Assembly: GCA_046349775.1 (NCBI GenBank)
Contig: JAXMBS010000043.1
Coordinates: 1-48,698, forward strand
DNA length: 48,698 nucleotides
Origin: JAEUIG01 sp046349775
GTDB lineage: Bacteria > Planctomycetota > Planctomycetia > Planctomycetales > Planctomycetaceae
Reading direction: 5' to 3'
Shown here: piece by piece, positions 28,080 through 36,611 of the stretch
Numbering within the stretch: the stretch's first letter is position 1
Layout of the letters: the number at the start of each line of letters is the position of its first letter
Translations under genes and position numbers: made by a program
Notes under the pieces: model-generated
The model's input: only the letters and a program-made list of their open reading frames with translations
Database searches by the model: none
Told to the model about the DNA's origin: nothing

Positions 28080-28346
28080 GTGCCGCGCCCGAGACATCAC
28101 GGGCAGTCGGGAGTGGCCGTCGGAATGTACTGGGCCACGCGGATTTCTTCCGTCGGATTCTCGATGGCGATTCCGCCGTTGATTGGTTTCTGGCTGGATG
28201 GGAAGTGGGGGACGAGGCCCTGGCTCGTCATCGCCGGCGCGTGCGTCGGGTTCACGATCGCCATGCTGGAGTTTGCGAAGCTGATCAAGCAGCAGACTCC
28301 GGAATCGAAGTCGAGTCCGCCCCGATCTCCCGGAAAGTCGGCATGA
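28080..28346 (+). CDS. AtpZ/AtpI-family membrane protein
   Basis: This is an 88-aa protein from GTG 28080 with GGAG upstream (an ATG at 28125 would give 73 aa). It has two membrane helices: 'ISSVGFSMAIPPLIGFWLDGKWG' and 'PWLVIAGACVGFTIAMLEFAKLI'. The 'GxWLDxKWGT' turn between them and its place at the head of an atp operon identify the AtpZ / putative F0F1-ATPase subunit group, implicated in rotor assembly or ion transport near the synthase. The start of the next gene overlaps its stop (ATGA). Confidence 0.82.
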   Translation: MPRPRHHGQSGVAVGMYWATRISSVGFSMAIPPLIGFWLDGKWGTRPWLVIAGACVGFTIAMLEFAKLIKQQTPESKSSPPRSPGKSA

Positions 28347-28753
28347 GTGGTTCATGGTCACGGATGCGGCGCCTGATTCTGGCGACCGTTTGTTTGTGGT
28401 TGGCGGCGGCCGTGCCGGCGTGGTTGCTGGCAGGTGCGGCAGGACTGGAAGGACTGACGTACGCACTGCTGCTGTGCCTGGCCCCGGGGGTCGTCACGCT
28501 GCAGATTCTGAAATCTGAAGATGATCCGCACCAGGCGCTCAAAGCAATGCTGCTTGGTTTCGGATTGAGGATGGGAGTGGTGTTCGCGGGCATCCTGGTG
28601 TTGCGGCTGGTTCGCCCTGACCTGGGACCGCGTGAGTTTTATTTGTGGTTGGTGGTGGGTTACCTGGTGACTCTCGCCGTGGAAACGCGGCAAGTACTCG
28701 CGGATGACGCACAAACGCGGCGCACTTCAGGCATCGGGCAACCGACGGTCTGA
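28343..28753 (+). CDS. AtpI-like integral membrane protein
   Basis: This is a 136-aa protein whose ATG overlaps the upstream TGA by four bases. Four hydrophobic helices are visible: 'LILATVCLWLAAAVPAWLLAGAAG', 'LTYALLLCLAPGVVTLQIL', 'ALKAMLLGFGLRMGVVFAGILVLRL' and 'FYLWLVVGYLVTLAVETRQVL'. This matches the size and topology of the poorly conserved second protein that usually precedes atpB (AtpI / AtpR-like). Sequence identity to a named family is weak, so the call rests on topology and position. A role in assembling the c-ring is the family expectation. Confidence 0.65.
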   Translation: MSGSWSRMRRLILATVCLWLAAAVPAWLLAGAAGLEGLTYALLLCLAPGVVTLQILKSEDDPHQALKAMLLGFGLRMGVVFAGILVLRLVRPDLGPREFYLWLVVGYLVTLAVETRQVLADDAQTRRTSGIGQPTV

Positions 28754-28804
28754 ATCCGGCCGCCCCGCTCGGAATGAGCGGCGAACACGAGACGGACAGC
28801 GACG

Positions 28805-29746
28805 ATGCTGTTGGCGGAACACGGCACATTCCATCACGTCTACGACTTCGACCACTTTGAATTCCCGTTCGGGATCAACGTGCCGTTGCCGAACGTGCTT
28901 GGCCTGCAGATCACCAAGTTCATGGTGCTGCAGCTGGTCGCAGTGCTGCTGACCCTCTGGATCTTCCGGGGAGTGGTGAAGCGCATCCAGGGCGGACAGG
29001 TCGCCAGCGGCTGGTGGTGGAATTTCTGGGAGATGCTGGCGATCTACATCCGCGATGAGGTCGTTCGCCCGATTATCGGCGACCCCCACGCACATGACGG
29101 CCACGACCACGAGCATCCTGAGCACAGTGAGCCGATGACGGGGCATCAACCGTCGGTGCACGAGCTGTTGCATCCGGTGGCCGCGACGCACAGTCACTCG
29201 CACGCGCCCACGGGCGGGCATCCGGCCGACAAGTATCTGCCGTTCGTGTGGAGCTGTTTCTTCTTCATTCTGATCTGCAACCTGCTGGGGGCGTTCCCGT
29301 TCCTCGGGTCGGCAACCGGCTCGGTGGCTGTCACGGGGGCCTTGGCCCTGGTGGCGTTTTTTGCCACGTACCTGTACGGCGCGCAGATTCACGGGTTCGG
29401 CGGATTCTGGCTGGCGTTGGTGCCCGCGATTGACGCACCGGGCCCGCTCAAGTTGTTTCTGATCCCGATGATGTTCGTGATTGAAGTCGTCGGGTTCTTT
29501 ATCAAGCACGGCGTGCTGGCCATTCGACTTTTCGCAAACATCATGGGGGGCCACACCGTGCTGGGCGTGATCCTGGCGTTCATCGCGCAGGTATCGCACA
29601 GCGGCATCTGGTGGCTGGTCGCGCCCGGCAGCGTGGCTGGTCAGATCGGCATCGGGCTGCTGGAACTGCTGGTGGCCTTCATTCAGGCGTATGTGTTTGT
29701 GTTCCTGGCGACCATCTTTATTGCGATGTCGCTCCACGAACATTGA
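28805..29746 (+). CDS. atpB: ATP synthase F0 subunit a
   Basis: This is a 313-aa integral membrane protein forming the proton half-channels against the c-ring. The essential stator Arg is R241 in 'AIRLFANIMGGH'; the last helices 'LLELLVAFIQAYVFVFLATIFIAMSLHEH' are canonical. The first helix is 'FMVLQLVAVLLTLWIFRGVV'. Between 'RDEVVRPIIG' and 'PADKYLPFVW' lies an insertion of about 45 residues containing 13 histidines (HAHDGHDHEHPEHSEP ... THSHSHAP). It falls in the loop between helices 1 and 2, cytoplasmic in the usual topology. This loop is short in most bacteria, and the added length accounts for the large size. Confidence 0.97.
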   Translation: MLLAEHGTFHHVYDFDHFEFPFGINVPLPNVLGLQITKFMVLQLVAVLLTLWIFRGVVKRIQGGQVASGWWWNFWEMLAIYIRDEVVRPIIGDPHAHDGHDHEHPEHSEPMTGHQPSVHELLHPVAATHSHSHAPTGGHPADKYLPFVWSCFFFILICNLLGAFPFLGSATGSVAVTGALALVAFFATYLYGAQIHGFGGFWLALVPAIDAPGPLKLFLIPMMFVIEVVGFFIKHGVLAIRLFANIMGGHTVLGVILAFIAQVSHSGIWWLVAPGSVAGQIGIGLLELLVAFIQAYVFVFLATIFIAMSLHEH

Positions 29747-29820
29747 TGATTGGCTGCGGTGTGTGCGGCGCAATCCACGGGATACCTTGTTAACCACGGA
29801 ATCGAGCAGGAGAACCTCAA

Positions 29821-30120
<300 letters not shown>

Positions 30121-30216
30121 CTGTCGGCGCGGCTGTCGTTGGACCGTCGTCGCAAAGTCGTGCGACGACGGCCGGACGATGACGCCGTCCGTGGTCGAGG
30201 TTTCGCCGTGTAATCC

Positions 30217-30906
30217 ATGTTTCCTCGCGACATGACCGGTTCAACTCTACGCTCGATCCTTCTGCCGCTGCTCGCCGCGCTCGTTTGCATCGCGGCGCGC
30301 AGCGGAGCTGCCGTCGGGCAGGATGCGCCTGCGGCGCATCACGAAGAGAAGTCCGTCGAGTCTGCGGTCGAACGTGGGGTGGAGGCAGCGACGGGGGGCG
30401 ACGTGGACATGCCCGCCCGTCACAAGGCTCCGGCCCACGAAGCGGTGGATTACAACAAGCCTCCGCTGCCAGGTTCGGCGCCCGGACTGGGCACGCTGTT
30501 CGTTTACTCGCTGATCCTGTTCTGCGGCTTCCTCGTCGTCGCGCGGACGATGATCTGGGCACCGCTGATTCGGGCACTGGACGAGCGCGAAGGGCGCATC
30601 AATCAAGCGTATGCTGAGGCCGAGAAGGCCAAGGCCGATGCGGCACATCTGCTCGCTGCCCATGAAACGAAGATGGCTGAGGTTCATGAGCAGGTGAAGG
30701 GGATGATCGCACAGGCCCGGCAACAGGCCGACGCAGAAAAGGCGCAGATAATTGCTGCAGCGGAAGCCGAGGCGAAGGCATTGCGCGAGCGAGCACTGGG
30801 CGAGATTCGTCAGGCGCGGGAAGAAGCCATGGCCGGACTGCTGGCAACAGTGGATCGGCAGGTCGGTCTGGCGACCGAGCAGGTCCTCGGACACAGGTTG
30901 AACTGA
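30217..30906 (+). CDS. atpF: ATP synthase F0 subunit b
   Basis: This is a 229-aa peripheral-stalk subunit. The N-terminus carries a signal-like helix (LRSILLPLLAALVCIAARSGAA), then a His/Glu-containing hydrophilic stretch, then the true membrane anchor 'GTLFVYSLILFCGFLVVARTMIW'. The rest is a long Ala/Glu/Lys/Arg coiled coil ('REGRINQAYAEAEKAKADAA' onward) that dimerises and reaches the delta subunit. It is longer than the usual 160 residues because of the N-terminal extension. ATG 30217 is used; an ATG five codons later is also possible. Confidence 0.93.
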   Translation: MFPRDMTGSTLRSILLPLLAALVCIAARSGAAVGQDAPAAHHEEKSVESAVERGVEAATGGDVDMPARHKAPAHEAVDYNKPPLPGSAPGLGTLFVYSLILFCGFLVVARTMIWAPLIRALDEREGRINQAYAEAEKAKADAAHLLAAHETKMAEVHEQVKGMIAQARQQADAEKAQIIAAAEAEAKALRERALGEIRQAREEAMAGLLATVDRQVGLATEQVLGHRLN

Positions 30907-30908
30907 GT

Positions 30909-30956
30909 GCGAAGCCGATGCTTCGCCTGAACTGACAGCGAAGCTGATGCTTCGCT
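30909..30956 (+). repeat. Two tandem near-identical hairpins between the b and b' genes
   Basis: The first hairpin is GCGAAGC-CGAT-GCTTCGC (30909-30926), with a perfect 7-bp stem and a 4-base loop. The second is AGCGAAGC-TGAT-GCTTCGCT (30937-30956), with a perfect 8-bp stem and a 4-base loop. They sit just after the atpF stop, in the 98-base gap before the second b-type subunit. No T-tract follows, so they are not simple terminators; they could stabilise or mark mRNA ends. Confidence 0.8.
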
Positions 30957-31004
30957 GGCAATGCGTGCGCGGGCTCGGACCCGCTATCGCTGGTCTGGGG
31001 TGAC

Positions 31005-31715
31005 ATGAACCAAACCCGTCACAAGCTGAGCAGTCTGCGAGCAACGGTGCTGCTGACCGCGGCCGTCGCGATCGCGATGTACGCCGGCTCGGTATTGGCG
31101 CAGGAACAGCATGCGCACGACGAGCATGGTGCGCCCCCCTCTGCCGCAGGAGCTGCGCATGCTGATGCCGGTGCGAAGCACGAGGGCGCGGCGGAGCATG
31201 CCGGTGAGCACGGGCCGACGAGCTTCAAGGACGATTTGCCGCTGTGGGGCATCGTGGCGTTCATCGGCTTCATTTTTGCGATCAAGAAACTGGGCTGGGG
31301 CTCGTTCACTTCTGGGATGAATGCCCGCGAAGCGGAAGAGCGTCGCTTGATCCAGGAGGCCGAAGACCTGCGTCGACAGACGGCGGATCAACTGCGAGTG
31401 CAGCGCGGCCAGATGGAAGCGCTCGACGAGACAGTCAGGGCAGCTCTGACTGCCGGCGGTCAGAACGCAGAGCAGACCCGTCGAGAAATTCGCGCGGCAG
31501 CCGATCGCGACGCTGCCAGCGCAAAGACGCGAGCTGAACAGGAAATCGGTCGCGTCAAGGACCAGACTCTCGGCGAGCTGTTTGAGAACTTCACGCAGCG
31601 GATCGTCGATGCCACCCAGGAACGGCTGAAGGGCCGGCTAGATTCTGCCGCACAGGACAAACTGATCGACGCGGCACTGACGGATTTTGCGGCCGGGCAA
31701 CAAAAGTCCGCATAG
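31005..31715 (+). CDS. ATP synthase F0 subunit b' (second b-type subunit)
   Basis: This is a 236-aa protein. It has a signal-like helix 'ATVLLTAAVAIAMYAGSVLA', a histidine-rich linker (EQHAHDEHGAPP ... HADAGAKHEGAAEHAGEHG), one membrane helix 'LPLWGIVAFIGFIFAIKKLGW' and a long coiled coil beginning 'NAREAEERRLIQEAEDLRRQ'. A pair of different b-type subunits implies a b/b' heterodimeric stalk as in phototrophs and several other phyla. The assignment as b' versus b is by order only. The atpH start is 21 bases downstream. Confidence 0.9.
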   Translation: MNQTRHKLSSLRATVLLTAAVAIAMYAGSVLAQEQHAHDEHGAPPSAAGAAHADAGAKHEGAAEHAGEHGPTSFKDDLPLWGIVAFIGFIFAIKKLGWGSFTSGMNAREAEERRLIQEAEDLRRQTADQLRVQRGQMEALDETVRAALTAGGQNAEQTRREIRAAADRDAASAKTRAEQEIGRVKDQTLGELFENFTQRIVDATQERLKGRLDSAAQDKLIDAALTDFAAGQQKSA

Positions 31716-31736
31716 CGAGTAGCACGGCAATCACCG

Positions 31737-32372
31737 ATGGCCGACGAACAACTGAAAACCCGTCCCGAACACGTGCTGGAGGATCCCAGCGCGAAGGCTG
31801 TCGCACAGATGTACGCCCAGGCGTACCTGGATGCGGCGGGCGGGACAGCGGCCGCGCTGGATGAGTTCACGTCGTTCGTCGACGACGTGCTGGAGAAGTT
31901 CCCGGAATTCGACCGGCTGCTCACCAGCGAAATCACAAACCGCGAAGACAAGCTGCAATTGATCGAGCGCGTCGTCGCCTCACGTGGCACGCCGCTGTTT
32001 ACGAATTTCCTGCGGGTGCTCGGCCGGCACGAGCGGCTGAACCTGTTGCCGCTGATCCTCGGAGAGGCGTGGCTCGAGTTCGAACAGCGCAGCGGCAAGC
32101 GCCGTGTCACGGTCAGTTCGGCCGCGCCGCTGACGAGCGCTCAGCTGGAACGAATCAAGTCCCGGCTGGCGGCGACGCTGCCGTATGAACCCATTGTACT
32201 CCCGGCCGTTGATCCGAGTCTGATCGGCGGCCTTGTGATTCAGGTCGGCGACACCGTCCACGACGGTTCCGTCCGCACGCGACTCAAAAATCTTGGCAAT
32301 CGCCTGAAAGAGAAGTACGTCCATGAAATTCAAAGCGGACGAAATCGCTTCAGTCATTCAGAAGGAAATTGA
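31737..32372 (+). CDS. atpH: ATP synthase F1 subunit delta
   Basis: This is a 211-aa OSCP/delta protein linking the peripheral stalk to the alpha3beta3 head. The N-terminal helical domain includes 'KAVAQMYAQAYLDAA' and 'FPEFDRLLTSEITNREDKLQLIERVV'; the C-terminal block is 'RRVTVSSAAPLTSAQLERIKSRLA ... LIGGLVIQVGDTVHDGSVRTRLKNLGNRL', the delta signature. The gene overlaps atpA by 50 bases, because 13 residues beyond the usual end plus the stop codon (GRNRFSHSEGN at the terminus) are read over the atpA start. Confidence 0.94.
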   Translation: MADEQLKTRPEHVLEDPSAKAVAQMYAQAYLDAAGGTAAALDEFTSFVDDVLEKFPEFDRLLTSEITNREDKLQLIERVVASRGTPLFTNFLRVLGRHERLNLLPLILGEAWLEFEQRSGKRRVTVSSAAPLTSAQLERIKSRLAATLPYEPIVLPAVDPSLIGGLVIQVGDTVHDGSVRTRLKNLGNRLKEKYVHEIQSGRNRFSHSEGN

Positions 32373-33867
32373 AGACTACCGGGGTCAGATGCAGACCTCG
32401 GAAGTCGGCCGCGTCGTTGAAGTCGGCGACGGGATCGCGCGCGCCGTCGGGCTGAGCTCCGCGATGGCCGGTGAGATGGTGCAGTTCTCCAGCGGCACCA
32501 TGGGCATGTGCTTCAACCTCGAAGAGAACTCCGTCGGCATCATCATTCTCGGCGACTACCTCCAGATTCAGGAGGGGGACGAGGTCAAGACGACGGGCGA
32601 ACTGCTCTCCGTCCCGGTGGGCGAGGCGCTGATCGGCCGCGTCGTCGATCCGCTCGGCAACCCGCTGGACGGCAAGGGACCAATCGTCACCCCGCATCGT
32701 CGCCCGCTGGAAACGGTGGCGCCGGGCGTCGCCGGACGTCAGCCGGTCAAAGAGCCGCTGCAGACCGGTATCAAGGCAGTCGACTCGATGACCCCGGTCG
32801 GGCGCGGCCAGCGTGAGCTGATCATCGGCGACCGCAAGACCGGCAAGACTGCGATCGCCGTCGATACCATCATCAATCAAAAGGGGGGCGACGTCATTTG
32901 CGTCTACGTCGCCTGCGGACAACGTGCCTCAACCGTCGGGACGATCGTCGAAGCGTTGAAGGCGTCCGGCGCGATGGATTACACGATCGTCGTTTCGGCG
33001 ACGGCGTCCGATCCGGCACCGCTGCAGTACATCGCCCCGTATGCCGGCGCATCGATGGCCGAATACTTCATGTACCAGGGGAAGCACACCCTGTGCGTAT
33101 ATGACGACCTCACGAAGCAGGCCCAGGCGTACCGCCAGTTGTCGCTGCTGATGCGACGTCCTCCCGGACGCGAGGCGTATCCCGGCGACGTATTCTATTG
33201 CCACTCGCGACTGCTGGAACGGGCCGCCAAGCTCAGCGACGAGCACGGCGCCGGCTCGATGACGGCGCTGCCGATCATTGAGACGCTGGAAGGGGAAGTG
33301 TCGGCCTACATTCCGACGAACGTGATTTCGATCACCGACGGCCAGATTTACCTGGAGCCGGACCTGTTCTTCGCCGGCGTCCGTCCCGCCATCAACGTCG
33401 GTATTTCGGTGTCGCGCGTCGGCGGCAACGCCCAGACAAAAGCGATGAAGAAGATCGCCGGCTCGCTGCGACTCGACCTCGCGGCGTTCCGCGAGCTGGA
33501 AGCGTTCGCCCAGCTCGGCACCGAACTCGACAAGGCCACGCAACAACAGCTCGATCGCGGCTACCGAATGGTGGAACTGCTCAAGCAGCCGCAGTACGAG
33601 CCGCTGAACGTCGCCGACCAGGTCATCTCGATCTATGCCGGCACGAAGGGGTACTTCGATCAGATCCCGGTCAGCGAAGTGGCCCAGGCGGAAAAGCAAC
33701 TGCTGCAGTTCATGCGGGACGAGAAGAGCGACGTCCGCAACGCGATTATCAATACGAAGGAACTGTCGGCCGACACGGAAGCGGCGCTGAAGAGTGCGTT
33801 GGAGGCGTTTAAGACGCGCTATGCAGCGGCGCACGCGAAGAAGGAACCGGCAATGGCCGGCGCGTGA
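32323..33867 (+). CDS. atpA: ATP synthase F1 subunit alpha
   Basis: This is a 514-aa non-catalytic nucleotide-binding subunit of full length. The P-loop GDRKTGKT is at residues 169-176; 'QRELIIGDRKTGKTAIAVDTIINQ', 'VYVACGQRASTV', 'CVYDDLTKQAQAYRQLSLLMRRPPGREAYPGDVFY' and 'IPTNVISITDGQIYLE' are canonical, and the arginine-finger region 'GISVSRVGGNAQTKAMKKIAG' is intact. The start lies inside the end of atpH. It is followed by a 151-base gap that contains the inverted repeat at 33904-34006. Confidence 0.98.
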   Translation: MKFKADEIASVIQKEIEDYRGQMQTSEVGRVVEVGDGIARAVGLSSAMAGEMVQFSSGTMGMCFNLEENSVGIIILGDYLQIQEGDEVKTTGELLSVPVGEALIGRVVDPLGNPLDGKGPIVTPHRRPLETVAPGVAGRQPVKEPLQTGIKAVDSMTPVGRGQRELIIGDRKTGKTAIAVDTIINQKGGDVICVYVACGQRASTVGTIVEALKASGAMDYTIVVSATASDPAPLQYIAPYAGASMAEYFMYQGKHTLCVYDDLTKQAQAYRQLSLLMRRPPGREAYPGDVFYCHSRLLERAAKLSDEHGAGSMTALPIIETLEGEVSAYIPTNVISITDGQIYLEPDLFFAGVRPAINVGISVSRVGGNAQTKAMKKIAGSLRLDLAAFRELEAFAQLGTELDKATQQQLDRGYRMVELLKQPQYEPLNVADQVISIYAGTKGYFDQIPVSEVAQAEKQLLQFMRDEKSDVRNAIINTKELSADTEAALKSALEAFKTRYAAAHAKKEPAMAGA

Positions 33868-33903
33868 CGCGCGACGGCAGCAGCAGGCATCCAAGTTTTT
33901 GGG

Positions 33904-34006
33904 TTTTGACACAGAGTCACGGAGCCACGAAGACGTACAGAGGACACACCAGAGGGCGCTTTGACGTCTCTGCGCGTCTCAGTGTCTTTGCGGCTCTGTG
34001 TCGAAA
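33904..34006. repeat. Imperfect inverted repeat between atpA and atpG
   Basis: The left arm begins TTTTGACACAGAGTCACGGA and the right arm ends GGCTCTGTGTCGAAA; GACACAGAG pairs with CTCTGTGTC perfectly and pairing continues with gaps inward. It occupies most of the gap between the alpha stop (33867) and the gamma ATG (34019) and ends 12 bases before that start, so an RNA hairpin would be close to the gamma ribosome-binding region. Confidence 0.72.
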
Positions 34007-34018
34007 GCAGCATCTGAA

Positions 34019-34897
34019 ATGGCAAAGGCCAGAGCACTCGTCAAACGCCGCAAGGCGGTCCGGAATATCCGCAAGATCACGCGGACGATGGAATTGATCG
34101 CGACCGCGCGATTCAAGAAGGCCATGGACCGCGCCACGCAGGCGGCGGCATACACCCGCAAGATCAACGAGATTGTCGCGGACCTGGCGCAGGCAAACCT
34201 GTCGTTCTCGCATCCGCTGCTGCAGAAGCCGGCGGAAGAAAAGAACGTGACCTTGCTGGTGCTGACGTCCAACCGCGGCCTGTGCGGCGGCTACAACGGC
34301 GGCATCCTGCGTCTGGCACGGGCCCGGCTCCGCGAATTGCAGGCCGACGGGAAGACGGTCACGCTCGAAGTCAGCGGCAAACGCGGACAGGCGTTCTTCA
34401 AGTATGACGGGACGCCGATCAGCCAGGCGTATTCGCACTTCGAAGACAAGCCGACTTTCGACGAAGTCAAAGAAGTCGCCCAGCGTTACGTGGCCGATTT
34501 TTTTGCCGGCCGAGTCGATCGCGTGGACATCGCATACCAGAGGTTCGAGTCGGCCGCACGGCAGGCGCCAGTCGTAGAGACGTTTCTGCCGATCGGCGAC
34601 CTCGCGACAACTTCGTCGGACGCCACAAATCATCGCCCGATCGACTATGAGTTCCTACCGAGTGCACAGGAGATCCTCGACGACATCGTGCCGGCGGCGT
34701 TCCGGGCACGGTTCTTCAAAGCGTTCCTCGATGCGGCCGTCAGCGAGCAGATTGCCCGCCGCGTCGCCATGAAGGCCGCCACTGAAAATGCGGACGAAAT
34801 GATCCGCGACATTTCGATGAAGTACAACCGGGCACGCCAAACGCAGATCACCAGCGAGCTGTCGGAAATCATCGGCGGGGCCGCAGCACTGGAGTAG
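34019..34897 (+). CDS. atpG: ATP synthase F1 subunit gamma
   Basis: This is a 292-aa central-stalk rotor subunit. ATG 34019 is chosen over an upstream in-frame GTG (33998), which lies within the inverted repeat. The N-terminal helix 'KARALVKRRKAVRNIRKITRTMELIATARFKKA', the core 'LLVLTSNRGLCGGYNGGILRLA' and the C-terminal helix 'RRVAMKAATENADEMIRDISMKYNRARQTQITSELSEIIGGAAAL' are all diagnostic. Complete and unbroken. Confidence 0.97.
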   Translation: MAKARALVKRRKAVRNIRKITRTMELIATARFKKAMDRATQAAAYTRKINEIVADLAQANLSFSHPLLQKPAEEKNVTLLVLTSNRGLCGGYNGGILRLARARLRELQADGKTVTLEVSGKRGQAFFKYDGTPISQAYSHFEDKPTFDEVKEVAQRYVADFFAGRVDRVDIAYQRFESAARQAPVVETFLPIGDLATTSSDATNHRPIDYEFLPSAQEILDDIVPAAFRARFFKAFLDAAVSEQIARRVAMKAATENADEMIRDISMKYNRARQTQITSELSEIIGGAAALE

Positions 34898-35015
34898 GGA
34901 TTGTCCCTGCGGCTTGGATACCTCAAAGGAAGTAAGCAGCACGACTGCGATCACAAGACAACTCGAGGAAGTCGGGAGAATGCTGACGGGGTTAAGAACG
35001 TCGCTCGAGTCCGGG

Positions 35016-35061
35016 CCTAATTCCTAACTCATGTCTCCTAATTCCTCGCATCATTTGCGAG
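35016..35061 (+). repeat. Direct repeats and hairpin in the atpD leader
   Basis: CCTAATTCCT occurs at 35016-35025 and again at 35037-35046 (a third copy is at 43264-43273 in another element). It is followed by the hairpin CTCGCA-TCATT-TGCGAG (35045-35061), which ends 17 bases before the beta-subunit ATG at 35079. The hairpin sits just upstream of the ribosome-binding region (GAGGACAGAG). Confidence 0.6.
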
Positions 35062-35078
35062 AGGACAGAGAAGCAACT

Positions 35079-36521
35079 ATGGCAACCGCTACCGCCACCA
35101 ACATCGGCCGCGTCACACAGGTCATCGGCTCGACGTTTGACGTCGAATTCGCCGAGGAGAACCTGCCGGAGATCTACAACGCGATCAAGGTCGACAAGCA
35201 GATCAAGGGCATCCATCTCAAGGTGACCGGCGAAGTGCAGCAGCACCTGGGCGGCGGGCGCGTCAGGTGCGTCGCGCTCGGTTCGACCGACGGCATGGTC
35301 CGCGGCATGGAAGTTGAGGACACGGGCGAACCGGTGAAGGTGCCGGTCGGCAAGGAGACGCTGGGCCGCGTCTTCAACCTCCTCGGCGAACCGATCGACG
35401 GTCGCGGCCCGGTCAATGCGGCCGAGCACTGGCCGATTCACCGCGATCCGCCGAAGCTGGCCGACTTGTCATCGAAGACGGAAGTCTTCGAGACCGGCAT
35501 CAAAGTGATCGACCTGCTGACGCCGTTCGTTCGCGGCGGTAAGGCCGGGCTGTTCGGCGGAGCGGGTCTCGGCAAGACGGTCATTCTCACGGAACTCATC
35601 GCGCGTATTGCCCGCCAGCACGGCGGCTTCTCGGTGTTCGCCGGCGTCGGCGAGCGGACGCGCGAAGGAAACGACCTGTGGCTCGAAATGCAGCACACGC
35701 AGATCGGCAACACGGGCCGGTCGGTCATTGAGCAGACCTGCATGGTGTTCGGTCAGATGAACGAGCCGCCGGGTGCGCGTCTGCGCGTGGCTCTCTCCGG
35801 CCTGACGATGGCCGAGTGGTTCCGCGATGCGACCGGCGCCGACACGCTGCTGTTCATCGACAACATCTTCCGGTTCTCGCAGGCCGGCTCCGAGGTGTCG
35901 GCGCTTCTCGGCCGTATGCCGAGCGCCGTCGGTTATCAGCCGACGCTGGGCACCGAGCTGGGCCAGCTTCAGGAGCGGATTACGTCCACGACCAAGGGGG
36001 CCATTACCTCGGTGCAGGCCGTGTACGTGCCGGCCGACGACCCGACCGACCCCGCTCCGGCGACCGCGTTCAGCCACCTCGACGCGTTCATCTATCTGGA
36101 ACGGAAGATCGCCGAGAAGGGCATTTATCCGGCAATGGATCCTTTGGCGTCGTCGAGCCGCGTGCTCGACCCGCAGGTCGTGGGCGAACGGCACTATCGC
36201 GTCGCCCGCCGCGTGCAGCAGATTCTGCAGCGGTATCGCGAACTGCAGGACATCATCGCCATCCTCGGCGTCGAAGAACTGAGCGAGAGCGACAAGAACG
36301 TCGTGAACCGTGCACGGCGCATCGAACGATTCCTGTCGCAGCCGTTCTTCGTGGCGGAAGCGTTCACCGGCAAGTCCGGCAAGTTCACCTCCATCGAAGA
36401 AACCATCCAGTCGTTCGAGGAACTGTGCGACGGCAAGTGGGACCACCTGCCGGAATCCGCGTTCCTCTACGTCGGCGGCATCCAGGAAGCCGCCGAACAG
36501 GCGAAGAAGATGCAGGGGTAA
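35079..36521 (+). CDS. atpD: ATP synthase F1 subunit beta
   Basis: This is a 480-aa catalytic subunit. ATG 35079 matches the family N-terminus ('NIGRVTQVIGSTFDVEF'). Walker A GGAGLGKT is at residues 160-167; the catalytic Glu is in 'GVGERTREGNDLW', Walker B in 'DTLLFIDNIFRFSQAGSEVSALLGRMPSAVGYQPTL', and the DELSEED-like segment is 'LGVEELSESDKNVVNRARRIERFLSQPFFVAE'. Full length and intact. The leader has repeats and a hairpin. Confidence 0.98.
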   Translation: MATATATNIGRVTQVIGSTFDVEFAEENLPEIYNAIKVDKQIKGIHLKVTGEVQQHLGGGRVRCVALGSTDGMVRGMEVEDTGEPVKVPVGKETLGRVFNLLGEPIDGRGPVNAAEHWPIHRDPPKLADLSSKTEVFETGIKVIDLLTPFVRGGKAGLFGGAGLGKTVILTELIARIARQHGGFSVFAGVGERTREGNDLWLEMQHTQIGNTGRSVIEQTCMVFGQMNEPPGARLRVALSGLTMAEWFRDATGADTLLFIDNIFRFSQAGSEVSALLGRMPSAVGYQPTLGTELGQLQERITSTTKGAITSVQAVYVPADDPTDPAPATAFSHLDAFIYLERKIAEKGIYPAMDPLASSSRVLDPQVVGERHYRVARRVQQILQRYRELQDIIAILGVEELSESDKNVVNRARRIERFLSQPFFVAEAFTGKSGKFTSIEETIQSFEELCDGKWDHLPESAFLYVGGIQEAAEQAKKMQG

Positions 36522-36609
36522 ATCCGAAATCCGAATGACGAAATCCGAAATTAGGGATGTCGTCATTGGAAGCCCTTCGGATTTCGAGTTTCGAGTTTCG
36601 GATTTTCCA
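36521..36609. repeat. Inverted repeat between atpD and atpC
   Basis: The left arm AAATCCGAAATCCGAATGAC... pairs with the right arm ...CGAGTTTCGGATTTT, built from repeated ATCCGAAA / TTTCGGAT units. It fills the whole gap from the beta stop to three bases before the epsilon ATG (36612), so no separate ribosome-binding site is visible outside the repeat. Confidence 0.75.
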
Positions 36610-36611
36610 CA

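Noticed and set aside
27039..28466. 475-codon minus-strand frame spanning mdh, the divergent gap and the first atp genes
   Set aside because: It overlaps three well-supported features in another frame and is Arg/Pro-rich nonsense.
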